A DNA stretch of 64,000 nucleotides from Xylocopa sonorina (lineage: Eukaryota > Arthropoda > Insecta > Hymenoptera > Apidae): assembly GCF_050948175.1 (NCBI RefSeq), contig NC_135200.1, forward strand, positions 1,550,001-1,614,000, read 5' to 3'. Under the pieces are notes generated by a model, which saw only the letters and a program-made list of their open reading frames with translations, had not been told where the DNA came from and made no database searches. Positions 11,591-25,100 of this stretch are shown one piece after another. The first letter of the stretch is position 1, and every line of letters begins with the position of its first letter. A program made the position numbers and the translations under genes.

Positions 11591-14500
11591 TAGTAAAAGG
11601 TAGTAAACAGTATTCATATACAAAGTTATTAACTTTGAAAATATTTATCAGATTTATAAAAATCGATTTGTTATCAAAATAAAGTTAAGCGCATAACATT
11701 ATTGTCTTTGTTTAAGATGAGTTAATTAATTAGTAACGATATAAATTATAAAGAAGTAAAAATTAAAAGAGAGTAAGAGTAAAATAAGCGTTCTGCACGT
11801 TTTACTGTTTTTCTATAGTCTGTGGTCCCTTGAAACTAATATATGCATATATATACCTTAACTGACTAGAACTGCTAGCAGCAGAATAATAAGTCAGCCT
11901 ACCTGTTATACGTGTATATTAAATATATAAAAAACATTATATCAATAATTAACGGGCGGGGGCAGTAAATGGTTGCAACTGGATGTTGGAAAAATATAAC
12001 TTTTATTCCTCATTTCATTTGTCCCCTTTTGCCTCTTTCTTTTTACTGTGCGATCCATTTCTTGTTTCTTATATGTTTACATCAAAAATGTCACAACCGA
12101 AAGTCAACCATGAAATGAGAAATATTCTGTTTCCGACTTTATATAGATTATAATTTAAATAATTTAGTAGATTTTTAAGAAAATCACGTGTATCCCTAAT
12201 TCAAACAATTCATGTATATGTATCATGTACTTCAAATAAGTACATGCACAATGCAAGGAAACAAAATATTTCGCTTGAATTATATTTTTTCCATTGTTTT
12301 AAACGAAACGCTTCTACACTTAGGTATATCAATTTTACATTTTAACATTACGTTGCGTACACCATATATTATGATAACAATAAGATTTAAACTATACTTG
12401 CACCTTTGATTAACAAAACACAACATAAATAAATAACTATAACATTTCTGTTTCACGAAACTAACATTCTAAATTTGTTTATCCTGTATTTAATATTTAT
12501 GCTACATACGGTAATTTGTAATCAGAGCCCCGTTGTATCATTACCAGTATAATATAATATTGCAAAACATTAGGCCATCAAACTTTTTACTTGTCAGATT
12601 TATGTTTCGTGAGTTTTTGTTGTTTAACAGAGATTATATCAAAATATTTACATCGTACTAAATGGATGAGAAACATCGTTAAATCAGAGTATAACAGTCC
12701 ACTAAGCTTATATATAAATAAAAGCATCGTTAACTTTGTTGCCGCTACAATCCTATTTATATAGACAGTATTATTCGATCTATATCTTTTAAGAAAGTTA
12801 TTACATCTCAAAGTATATACAAAGTATATACAACATCGCGCGCATATACATCATATATATTAGAAATTAATTAGAAAAGAACATTGCGGATTTATACGTG
12901 CATGTATGTGTGTGTGTGTGAACAATAGCAATAATACTCCTGTATTATAAATTATAAACAGTACAATTACATTTAAATTTAGTTTTTGGAAAATACTTCT
13001 TTATACCGTCATTTACTTCCGCGTGGAATTTTCATTAGCTTCATCTTGCCACAAAGCACGAGTTTTTATAATGAGACACGAATGAAGTGCATATAAATCT
13101 TATTCAAAATATGATATTCTTCTATTAACACGCGCTTAAAAATTCACGCAACTCTCAGGTTCGTTAATCAAATTAATTTCACCTTTGTCATTGTATTACG
13201 CGTATATTATGTTACGCGAGTATGAGATCTGAAGAATATTATACATATATAAAAATATGATAATATTAAATGTAGGCCGCATGGTGCAGCAGCTGCTCAA
13301 ATTGTTCCGATTATTATTAAATTTAAGTACTCTGAATGATAATTCTATAAGTATAAACATTTCTTACGACCAGCGTTGAACATTATATTATCGTTCCTAT
13401 TATAATACTATTACAATTCGATTGAATTCAACTTTACTTAATTTTTTTTATTCACTTGAACAACGTATAAACAAGTAAACTGATATAATTAATACGAATT
13501 ACGTTAAAAGGTTATCCATAGGTATAATAAAAACAAAATAAAGATTACAGAACATTTGTTTTTCTTTAGTACCGTTTATACTTTAAACAGCAAAATACAA
13601 CAACATTTACGAGTGCAAGAAAATCATTATATATCCCAACACTGATCATAATACTTGTACAATGATCTTTACATCCTATATGTTTTCCGAAATTTTGATA
13701 ACTCAAGTAATTTTTTGCTTAGGTAAATATATAGGACAGTAAAAACTATAAGAATGCAGATTATTTGTTACACAAAAGACTTGAAACTCGGAACAACGTA
13801 GATATTATTATCTTTAAAGAGAAAGAAAGAAATAAAGAAAGAGAGAGAAAGAGAGAGAGCTAAAAGAAATTTTTTTTAATTCCTAAAAATTCTTACAATG
13901 TACTCTTGGCACGCGATGGTTAATCGATTCAACGATTGTATTTCATTTAACTCTTCATGATTTTGTATTACTGTAATCATAGAAGATCGTTCAGAAGTTT
14001 TCATTCATATGAAAAGAGAAATACGAAAAATATTAAAATCGTTAACATTTTTGTCTCGTAAATATACAAGTATAATGAGCATTTTGTGAAAATATATATT
14101 AAAGATAAAAGTATAAAATATGAATGACTATTCAAAACAGACACATATTATTTTGTTTTTACGAGTAAAAGCTATATAAACGATAGTATTATTTAATAAT
14201 ACTATTTTACAACGTTCGTCTAACGCTCAGGTATACAATATACTACTTATCACAATATTTCATTCACCAAACACCCTAAATAATCTTCCCTTGTCTCTTT
14301 ACTAATTACTGATACTTTACACATTGTTAACACACAACCCTAACTAATAAGTTTATGACGAACAAATGATGCCATAACACATTTAATTACTACAATCACT
14401 CATCTGCTCACGATTATGTGATTGCAACGTCATTTTTCTCTATTTCAATTTTTGTCTTTGTTTTTCCAGAAAATAGAAACTAAAGAACTCTGATTATAGC

Positions 14501-16574
14501 ACTTGAGTTCTAAGTTTTTTAAATATACCTCCATTATTTCTAATCTTTCTTTCAAAACATTTTTTTATTGGTCTAACAGAGTTTAACTCTTGTGTACAGC
14601 TCTAAAATGATATTCTATACAGCAGATAAAATAAAAATAACTATTATTACTTGTATCATCTAAAAAAGTCACTCTGTGGCAACTTTTAATATAATCAATA
14701 TACTCACTTACTTTATGTTATACATGGCATAAAATATGAACGGCTGCTGGATTAGATTGTTCGCGAAAAATTGAATAACCAATAAATAAATTTAATTACT
14801 TGATCTACGTTTGAAAGCATTCATTAAGGAAATTTTGTACAGATTGTTACATTCAATTAGGATTATTTCTCTGTACGAAATAATAACATTGTTACTAAAC
14901 AGTACCTTTCTTTCTGTTTAACATATGTGTAACAACTAGGTACTTAGAAAGTCAATACATAATTTTATAAATGATTTAAGTATTTTGAATATTTTATATG
15001 TTAACTTTTAATACCATATTATTAGTATTTTAGTTTATACTATACAAAGTATGACATTAATTGTATACATATTTCTATGAACTAATTCCTTCTGTAGAAA
15101 CAAATCGAAATTGTAGACTAAGAGAATATATTTTATAAAACAATGGAAAAGACAATAAATAATCTCTTGCATAAGAGCAACTGTAATGGAAAAATTTAAT
15201 TGTCTCTTGTTTATACAATAGTGTCAAGTTTATACAACTGTGACAACATCAATATTTATATAATGTATAATGATTATTTCGAAAACGTTACTTCGTATAA
15301 AAAAGACTTTATTCTACAATTTAGATTTATTCTTGCACGTGGAATTAGTTCAGGTACATTTGCTATCGTTATTGTACCATTTATACCATAAAACTCGGTA
15401 TGAATTTCCATAATCGTCAGTTAACATATAAAAGATAATATATACACAAACATACATACATACATACATGAATACACACAACACGCGCACACAGAGTTTA
15501 TACAATTTAAACAAATAAACAATAAAGTAGTGTCTTTAATCGATAAAGTAATAATGTGCAATTATATAATGACTTTCGCTGTACCTTGTTTTATCTCTTT
15601 TTATAGCTTGGCACAAATTTTATCATAGATTCGCATATTCTTCAAAAATAGACATCAATCCTTAAATTTCATTACTGGTGTAGATTTTGTGATAAAATGC
15701 TACATACAATATATTATTACAAAGTATATTACTTTGGATCTACATTAATGCTGGAATAAATTATCCGCTTTCAAGTATAAAAAAATATTTCTCTTAGTAC
15801 ATTGGTACCGACACGTAAATACATCAGTAATGTAAATTTTTCTCCACTTGAGATTGTCCTGCACTTTATTATTGTTTTAGGATATATCTCGTACTTTCTA
15901 CCATTTCCGGCTTTCAACCGTTCGCATCTCTATGATATATAAATTAATTGTAACGAATATAATAAAGCCTATGCTCAAAGTAACGTGAAATAAATGTTGA
16001 TAACGTGGATGCAAACATATAAATCACAAACTTAATAAAGAAAATATTCTCCGTAGGATTTCTCGACGAAATGTAAACGACATAAGTACTATGTGTTAAA
16101 TATTCACACTTGCGATACGAAACTGTTACGAATATGTGCTAGGATGTAATTGTAACCCATACAATACTAGTGCATCATTGTGAATACATATGTGTTTATG
16201 AGAATTCTGAAAAGAATTTAAGGATGCATAAAACCATTATCTTATAGTGAAAATTAGGACTTATGCCTCTTTCATTAAATACAAAGGCAGCTCCATTTAA
16301 AAGGACAAATAGTATGTTCCCTATCACGATTTTTGTCTCCATACATCGATTTATGAGTTTGCAATCATAAAGTCTGTAAAACATAGTTAATCGAACAACC
16401 TAGTCCAATTAGTATTATGTACAAGGAAAAGGAACAATTTGGTCAGGTGGTTAGATTAGTAAATCACTTAAAACACACCTAATGAGTCCGAAATGACACA
16501 TGTCGTTTAGACTATGCAGGATTCTCACTCTATTCCTTTCCAAAAGGAACAATTTTCAATACATTTAATCATCT
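11591..16574. other. Gene-poor AT-rich stretch between convergent genes
   Basis: About 5 kb between the stop of the basic-protein gene (+) and the stop of the LYRIC-like gene (-). It includes a purine-rich GAAA/GAGA tract at about 13816-13860 and a CATA microsatellite near 15450-15468. Short open frames at 12212, 12587, 15200 and 16196 have low-complexity AT-driven translations and no splice support. It may include a long 3' UTR of either gene; I see no RNA gene. Confidence 0.5.
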
Positions 16575-18674
16575 TCAATTATCTTTACGAGCTTTCTTTT
16601 TACTTTTTTTTTGAGGTTTGGTTTCTGTCCAGATATCTAAAATATATTTATGAAGATATTTTAAAATGTTATATCTTTTAAGGCCTAAAATTGGTGTAAC
16701 TAAGAAATAATTACCTCCCAGTTCATCAAACACAGGACCACTCTTTTCTTGTGTCTGTGTAATTTTAGAATTCTTTTCGTCAGAATTATCTGAATCTTTT
16801 TCTATATTATCGTCCTTCTTTTTTGTTTTTGGTTCTTGAACTTTATTATCTACTTTTAATGGGGGCATAGAAGTCACCATAGGCGTATTTTCACTCTCTG
16901 AAACCTTTTTACCCTTCTTTGACTTTACACTCTTTTTCTCTTCTTTCTCTACTACCTTTTCATTCTTAAATAAATTATAGAAAAAGACACCAGGCATATT
17001 AGTTGTTATAACACTAAATACTTTAAATATATAAATTTTAAATAAAATATGTTTATATTTATAAATTACCTTAGGTTGTTCCTCTTTTTGATGCTCTTTC
17101 TCTTTAGGTATTTCCTCATTCGAAATTGGTGTAAGTATCACATCCTTTTTATCTTTCTCTTGTAGCTCTTTGTTTTCTGTTTCTTTAGCAATTTTATCTT
17201 TAATTTCTGATTTTTCCGTAACTTTTTGTTTTACCACTTCTTCATTAATTAAGTCAGTCTTCTTATTATTTTTCTTGTTCTTTTTTGAAGGTGACTCCTC
17301 CTCCTTTTTCTTATTTTTCTTATCTTTCCTAGAATAAGCTTGTTCCCAATCTCCTACATTTTAAATAACAAAATCAATGTTACTTCGATTATAAAAGTAG
17401 CCTAAACTGATTGTGCTAGAACGGAAAAACTTTATGATATATTTCTTATTTATTTCTACTCCCAGTATAGAAAGATACTTTGTATTCAAATCGAAATTTT
17501 ACGCAAAATTTTTTATTAAATATTTGAAGATAAAATCAATCTTTATTTATATGGAAATTAATTAATTGTCTAAAGTATACAATTAGTGATTTTATTATGC
17601 ACAACTATATTACAGAGAAAAAATTTAACAATGGACAGATATATGTACATATTTCGAACACATAAAAACCACTTTATTGTAACTATATATTTACCTTCAT
17701 CAAAATCAACTGGTTTCTCCTGATACAAGTTTTTTAAATTCTTTTTATTTTTCACCTGTTCAACCTTGTTTTCTTTAGTAACTTTTACTACAGCTTGATC
17801 CTTGTCTTTTCTAGTCACAGAAATTTTATTATCTTCTTGTTTGCGTTCCTTTAACTTTCCTTCGGTATCGTCTGATTTTGATGTAACTCTCCTAGATGTA
17901 TCTGTTTTTGTAGATGGAGTCTTCTTAGCAGGACTGGCCTTTTCAATTGCAACTTGGCCGTTAGCAGATCTCTGTAATAGACATCAATTACCTACATGAA
18001 TTTAGGCATAACATTTATCTAAAATTTTTATATTACTATTTATAAAATCATAATACCGAGAGAGAGAGAAAAAATATTTTAGTATTTCTGAAATTTCTAA
18101 GAACTTATAAATCAACAAGTGTACAGCTTGTACTACTTGTAATACAGCAAACAATAAAACTAACAAAATCCGTAAGAAATGAGACAGAAGAGGATTCCAC
18201 GCGTATATAACTAAATTATATTCACCGCATTGACAAAAAGAATAGGGACATACATTTTTAAACTATAAGCGAATTTATTAACCAGCTGATTTATTAACCG
18301 CGTGTACGCATGTGTGCATGTGTGCTGTGATGCGTGCGCGCGCGCACGTATGTATACATATTTTCGCAACGAAGAAGCAACCATATGGAGAGTAGTATAA
18401 AACAACGTACAGATTGTCGCATTTTCATTGTTAATTAATAACAGAAAAAATGAAAAGATACGGTTGTTGATTTAATCGCGCTAACCTTTTCCTTGATCTT
18501 GCTGCGTTTCTTGTTCGCAAATTTCCGGTCCACGTCAGAGCCAACCGAGAGTTGTGCAAAAGGTGGTTGTTCGGCCTTTTTGAAACCAAAAACGAAAACG
18601 AGAATCGCGCATACAAGCACGATACCCACGGGTAACGCATATTGTGAATGCTGAAACAGCAGGTTAACGTCCAT
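16575..18674 (-). CDS. LYRIC/metadherin-like lysine-rich membrane protein
   Basis: Five minus-strand exons, 18674-18486, 17971-17695, 17353-17070, 16964-16715 and 16636-16575, in matching phases, give 353 residues. The N-terminus has one hydrophobic helix (YALPVGIVLVCAILVFVFGF, about residues 12-31), followed by a Lys/Glu-rich disordered chain. A conserved-looking patch PVDFDEGDWEQAYSRKDKK spans the exon 2/3 join and resembles the EGAWETKISHREKRQQRKRD patch of metadherin/LYRIC; the C-terminus KKSKKKARKDN resembles its KKKKKARRET. Metadherin is an ER and nuclear-envelope tethered scaffold that binds SND1 in vertebrates. The assignment rests on architecture plus these short patches, so it is moderate; a generic Lys-rich ER protein (triadin or RRBP1-like) is the alternative. 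Confidence 0.65.
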
Positions 18675-19359
18675 GGCAATACAAAGAACGTGTCAACGTG
18701 TGTGAGATCGACGACGGAAACGAGGGACGGCAATAGAGTGACGGCGACACCACATACGGCTACGACTCGATGATGATCGGTGGGTGAACCGGACGCTCGA
18801 CGCACACGGTGCAGATCGAACAACTCAAAACATAGCACTCTAGTGGAAGGTCTACGAATTACTGGATGCCAGGCGGGCGCCGATCTCCGCTGACGCGGCT
18901 ATGACATACCACTAAATAACTCAAGCGAGATCTTATTTTACGCACATTCACCAAATTTTCTATATACATAAAAATGATATAACTGTAAGCATAGCAGCTA
19001 TTAAATTAAAATTAAAAACGGTTATATATCCGTAATAAAAGAATAACATACTGCTCAAATATTTTGTTATTCTTTTATACGAACGGAAAGTAGCGAACTT
19101 AATCACTTCACCGCGCGCATCGCATCGATCTTTAGATCACGTAACAAGACATAAGATTAAAGTTTTACTAAATGTAAATATACATACGTATTTGTATGCG
19201 TGTGTTATGTATTAGGAGTAAGTAGCTTTATTTTATTTTGAATAAAACTTCATAACACTCAATGTGAAATGAAACTGTTAAGATATATAAAGTTTACTTT
19301 ATTAAAATTATTATTAATTACGTAATATAATACAGATTATAATGGAAACACCGTTAATG
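18675..19359. promoter_or_regulatory. Upstream region of the LYRIC-like gene
   Basis: Between the LYRIC-like ATG (18674) and the RNPC3 stop (19360). The stretch 18675-18900 is CpG-containing and less AT-rich than its surroundings, as expected for a promoter and leader of the minus-strand gene. The open frame overlapping it in another minus frame is a shadow. Confidence 0.4.
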
Positions 19360-21288
19360 TTAACTCCTTGCTACCTTAGCAAATTGTACAACCATAGGCT
19401 TGTCTTTTAAAATAAAACCATTCGTTTCATCAAGAGCTAGCTGTGCTTGCTCTACATTTTGCAATGTGATGAATGCTTGACCTTTCATTCTACCTTCTTG
19501 CAGAAGTCGTACATCGTAACTAAAATAAAATGAATTATTTAGTAACCATGCAAGAGACGCGTCACATTTTCCAATTGATAATACTTACTTAAATTCTGTT
19601 TTTAATCCAGGCTCCATGTACTTTCGATAAATAAAGTGGAGATCCTTTTCTTCAACTTGTTTCGCAAGATTTTTTATGTACAACCGATTAGATGGTTTGC
19701 CAGGGTGATAATTTCTAAAAACAGGAAGTAACCTCTGATCTGTAAAATAAATGGGAAAGAAATTTATTACACGATTTATGCATTCCCCAGATGTTTTCGA
19801 CTATCAATTATTTTTCTTCAAAGAACTGAAGATCAAAGTAAGAATGAAGTTTTACCATTAATTGAAATTCTGTTATTTGCCAATTCTTTAGTTGTAATTA
19901 CGTCTTCTTCGATGCTATCAATATTTTTATTGTTCGCAACAGTATCAGTTGTTTCAGAAGCTGGAAATATTAATCCAAAGCCACTATTTGCAGCATTTGT
20001 AGAGGCGATATTTTCTTCTTTATTTAAAGTCTCTAACAATTTATCCATTGTTTTTAATTCTATTTTAAGATTTTTTGTTTCCCCAAGTTGTACTTGTTCA
20101 AACATATCTTCTGGCTTTATAATCTTTTGCATAGAACTTGAAGGTACTATATGTTTGGCAGGATTAAAAAACTTTGGAATTTTTAAACGTTTTGTAGACT
20201 GTGGACGTTTTCTTTTAGTAGGAATAATTTCCATAACTTTTTTATTATCTTCTTCTTCATTTGATTCTATTTCAGATTCTTCTTCTTCTGTTTCCTCATT
20301 GCAAACATCTGTGTATTATCATATGTCGTTATACATATATATTAAATAAGAGATTAAAATTAAAAACTGAAAATGTAGGAAAATTATAATTTCAATACCT
20401 GGATTTTCTTTATTATATAAACTTTCTTTTATAAATATGCTCTTATATTTTTCCACATCGTAAACTTCTTTAAGTGCTGGAAATTCTGCCTCCAACTCTT
20501 CAAAAGGAGGTGGTAAGTTCATTCTGTTCATTAAATGTAAGACCTATGCGAACGCAATACAATAATAAAAGATTAACTGTATCGAACTACTTTTTGATTA
20601 GCTTTACCTGTGTGTAAAAAGCTGGTTCATTTAATAATTGTATAGCAATTCTTATTAAAGTACCCTTTGTTGGTGTTGAATATTTATACTGTATGTTTGG
20701 TGGAGGTGGTTGAGTAAAAACTTGATTCATAGTCCAGCTATTTAATTTCTGCAAAAATGCTTGAAAATTGGATCTGTTCACAGATTCGTTCTTATTTTCC
20801 TCTTCCACAGGCTTATCATTATGTATGTCAGTTTCAGTCTTTTCTGTTGATATAGATGTTTTAGCAAACTCAACTGTTAAATGCTGTCCCCTAATATTTA
20901 ATTGATGTAAACGTAATAATGCTTCTGTAGCTGCTTCTTGAGATGAGAATTTTGCGAAAGTTATTGTGTATTTCTTAGAAGGTCTTATAGTATGTGTTTT
21001 AACGGCACCATATTTTTTAAATAACTCATTACGGCGTTCGTCTGAGAGATCTGGTGTTAAATGTAGAATCCTAAGTGTATCAGAGATCTGAAATGACCAG
21101 TTCACAATTAATCAATTGCAGAATGTACACTTGAATATTATTTCAAATTCAACAAATATATGACAGGTTAAGTACTATTTAATATAATTTACAAATAAAA
21201 ATTCAATAAACTTTTTATTTTCTTTCATATTTTTGTTACGTATGTATGAATTGTACAAAATTACATGTGCTGTTTTAGATGACATCAT
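19360..21288 (-). CDS. RNPC3: U11/U12 small nuclear ribonucleoprotein 65 kDa protein
   Basis: Six exons: 21288-21265 (tentative first exon), 21087-20608, 20543-20399, 20308-19856, 19739-19589 and 19519-19360. Phases agree and the total is 470 residues (human 517). RRM1 lies at about residues 9-90 (TLRILHLTPDLSDE ... ALLRLHQLNIRGQHLTVEFA). The middle has the family stretch FYTQVLHLMNRMNLPPPF and an acidic run. RRM2 is at about 385-465 with RNP2 LYIKNL and RNP1 KGQAFITL, ending PMVVQFAKVARS. In the minor spliceosome this protein bridges the U11 and U12 snRNPs, its C-terminal RRM binding the U12 3' stem-loop. Exon 1 (MMSSKTAH) was chosen because it gives a phase-0 donor; it is the least certain part. 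It faces the helicase gene at 22173 across about 0.9 kb. Confidence 0.9.
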
Positions 21289-22172
21289 AAATTTAAAACA
21301 AAATGTTTAATGTTATCAAACAATATTTACGATTATATTGCAGATTGCAAACATATAGTAAGGAAGTATTATGCAGCATTATGATCCTAAACTACAGCGT
21401 CATCTTTCGGAGTGCAATAATCGATAAAATTGCGGTACATTCAATTTTAGCAATTTTATTTTCCGTGTTTTAGTATTTAATAATGACTTTACTTATGAAT
21501 TATGCCTTCCTTTAACTTTTGTCAAGATTAATAATAAATTGGATATATAATTATTTGTAAACTAAGAGTACAGTGAAGGGAGATTCGTATAAGTTACATA
21601 TCTACTTTATTTAAGAAATTATTCATAAAATTTGCGTGAGCATGTATACGTGGCTTAAAAATATATTTATGTTCGTAAAAAAAGATTTACGTCCTTCCAT
21701 TATCATTATTATTTTACTTGTTTAATCGCATAATCTCTCTCCCTTACTCTTTCTCCCTCTTTCCTTATTGAATTGTATATATATTTATATTATATTCTAT
21801 TGCATATTACATTTCTTTTGTTTTAGCTCCTTCTCTCGTTTTTCACGTATTACTACGCGAATGCTGTCATGGAAACAGTTTATACTACGGAACTACTTTC
21901 GGAAGTTCATTTGTCAATTTGATCTGTCGGATTTACCGGTAAGTTTAAAAATAATCAATTTATTTTATACACATGATACGTCGATAAGATTTTTCTTGTG
22001 AAACGAGAATTCCAAAATTCCTGTTAAAATAAACTTCATACGTTTTTTAATATAGGGACGCTAACTGTCCCTGATACTCGGTTCTACGCAATTATCGATT
22101 GGCGTTTGCGAAAGTGACCGCAAAGCAGAATAATCTGTTGCTTGTTATATTTGAAGATATTTCTGTTTCTAA
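21289..22172. promoter_or_regulatory. Divergent region between RNPC3 and first DEAD-box gene
   Basis: About 0.9 kb between head-to-head genes, likely shared promoter plus the untranslated first exon of the helicase gene. A TA-rich/TCTC-rich tract lies near 21735-21770. The open frame 21768-22001 has no recognisable content. No core element could be assigned. Confidence 0.4.
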
Positions 22173-25100
22173 ATGTAAGTATAACGTGTCAATTTCATTT
22201 TAAAGTTACGTAATAAATATTTATCTATTTTTTTATATGCCTGCATTTTAGAATAGAGATTTTATTTAAATACTTGTTATAGATTTATTGATGATATTGT
22301 TACTAAATATCCGTCGAGTCCACCTCGTAATTCTGAATAATACCGATCAATAATTAACAAAATTTGTGATAAAAAAAATATAGTTGCATATCTTAAGTTG
22401 TTTTTTTGTATCTATCATCTGTGTTACTTGCATCTCCACATATAATGTAATGGATACTTTTAAAAGTACATTGAAATAAAAAATAATTATTGTGTTATTC
22501 TTGGAATTTCATTTTTTGTACAATTTTAGCACTCTTTTTTTTCTTTCTTTGATCAGTAAATGATTAAATATATGTATATGTTATTAAATTATTTGAATTA
22601 TCATAATAAAAATTAAGTCAGTGTTACATTTGATAAATTTATATTTTATGTCAGATTGTTAAAAAGGTTTTTTAATCTTTTTCGTGAAAGAAAAACTTTC
22701 AGGAGAATACCGATAAAATATAGTAATAAAATATTGATCATAGTATTTGTTACACGTACTTAGGTTTAATCGTGAGAGAGACCATAATAGAGGCCGTAGA
22801 GGTGGCAGCGGCAGAGGTGGCAGTAGAGGAGGTGGTGATAATATCCGTGGAAGTAGTATTAATAGATTCGGTATAAGGGGTAGAGGTTCTACCAGTAATG
22901 TTAGAGGTATTATAAAAAGTAAACAGCCTGGAGGAGCACTTAGGAAAATCACTTGGGATGTAAGATCTTTAGAACCATTACGTAAAGATTTCTATATCGA
23001 GCATCCTACAGTTAGAAGCAGGTAAAAATTTTATAATCTTTTGTCTTATCTTCTGCTTTTCAAATTAAAAATATAATGTTTACTATTTATTAGATCGAAG
23101 GAAGAAGTATGCCAATTTCGAGAAAATGCAGAAATAACGATAAAAGGTGATAATATACCTAATCCTATACAATACTTTGAAGAAGGAAATTTTCCAGCTT
23201 ATGTATTGGAAGAAATCCGCAAACAAGGCTATGCTCAACCTACAGCGATTCAAGCACAAGGATGGCCTATTGCGCTTAGTGGCAGAGATCTAGTTGCTAT
23301 TGCTCAAACTGGTTCTGGAAAAACGCTAGGAGTGAGCCAGATTACAGATATATTCAGTTTCAATTTGTAAAAATGTACAGACGTTTCTTTTTTTTTTTCT
23401 TCCTTTTTTATATTTAATTTATGAAGTTTAAAATGAATATATGTATGCACTGTATTTATACAAACTTGAATATTAACAAGTTCTTGCACAAAGGTAAAGT
23501 GTACTACTCATTTTTCATCTTATTTCAGTACGTTTTGCCAGCAATTGTGCACATCATACATCAGCCTCGTCTTGGTAATGGTGATGGTCCAATTGTTTTA
23601 ATCTTAGCTCCTACAAGAGAACTAGCACAACAAATTCAAGAAGTAGCAAATTGTTTTGGAGAAGCAGCAAGTGTAAGGAATACCTGTATCTTTGGTGGTG
23701 CACCTAAAGGTCCACAAGCACATGATTTGGAACGTGGTGTTGAGATATGTATTGCTACACCAGGCAGGCTCATTGATTTCTTAGAAAGGGGGACTACAAA
23801 TTTGCGCAGGTATAACTGAGGTTTTTAAGTATGAAGGTATTCGCTCAAAAATTTCTACAATGTAGGTAGTTAGAGTAAGATAGTTTCGAGTGGAATATGA
23901 AGTTTTAGCATTCACTTATGTTATTATCTGCATGTTTGGCTTTAAACCTTTGCAAGTCTGTTGATACTTAAAACCTTTATTGTTAAGAAAAACTAAGAAA
24001 AAATCGATTCTTCTACCTAATTTGAGCGAAAACCCTTTAAACAATAAAGTATAATAAATTGTTTTTAACATTTATTAACATGAAATATATATTTTTTTAG
24101 ATGTACATATTTGGTATTAGATGAAGCTGACAGAATGTTGGATATGGGTTTTGAGCCCCAAATAAGAAAAATAATTGAACAAATTCGACCTGATAGACAG
24201 GTTTTAATGTGGTCAGCAACATGGCCTAAAGAAGTCCGAGCTTTAGCTGAAGACTTCTTAACCGATTACATGCATCTTAATATTGGTTCATTAACTTTGT
24301 CAGCTAATCATAATATTATTCAAATTGTGGATGTTTGTCAGGAATTCGAAAAAGACTTGAAATTATATAGGTTGCTTCAAGAAATTGGAAATGAGAAAGA
24401 AAATAAAACGATCATTTTCGTTGAAACAAAACGAAAGGTAGACGATATTACGAGAAATATCAGGCGGGATGGATGGCAAGCACTGAGTATCCATGGAGAC
24501 AAAAATCAACAGGAAAGAGATCACGTGTTACAAGAATTTAAAAGTGGGAGAGCTCCTATTCTAGTTGCAACGGACGTCGCTGCTAGAGGATTAGGTATGT
24601 ATTAATTTTTTAAATTACAATACTTACACATTCAAAATCGGGTGAATATGGGAATTGGCAACACTTATTGGATTAGCCAGTGATGCGTTATTAATAAGAC
24701 CAGTGGACAGCAGTGTATGTAGCAATGTGTGATTCATTGAACATTTTTTTTTTATAGCAGAGCCCTGATAATTGTAACTCGTGTGTTTTTCATTTATTTT
24801 TTTATACTTTACAATACTACATGTTTAAACAGGTTTGTATTTGATTTGTTTATTATTAATAACATATAAGATTATTTATTTATAAATATCCAAATAAATA
24901 TATTTTTTCTGCTGTAAATCTCAATAATAAGATTTATATAAAGGGTTCTAAAGAAATGCACACAAGCTACCACTAAGACTGTCTGCTTTTCTTTTTCAGA
25001 GGCACAGAGTACCCTAAGTGAACGCAGTGTACTGCCAGTATTGGGCAGACACAGTGAATATTTTATTTTTCTTTGTTTGTATTATATTAATGATCATATC

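Noticed and set aside
19912..20349. 145-codon plus-strand frame
   Set aside because: It is the antisense shadow of RNPC3 exon 4.
21088..21105. Start MNWSFQ for RNPC3
   Set aside because: These codons lie in the intron just before a consensus acceptor ending TTTCAG; a short upstream exon in phase 0 fits better.
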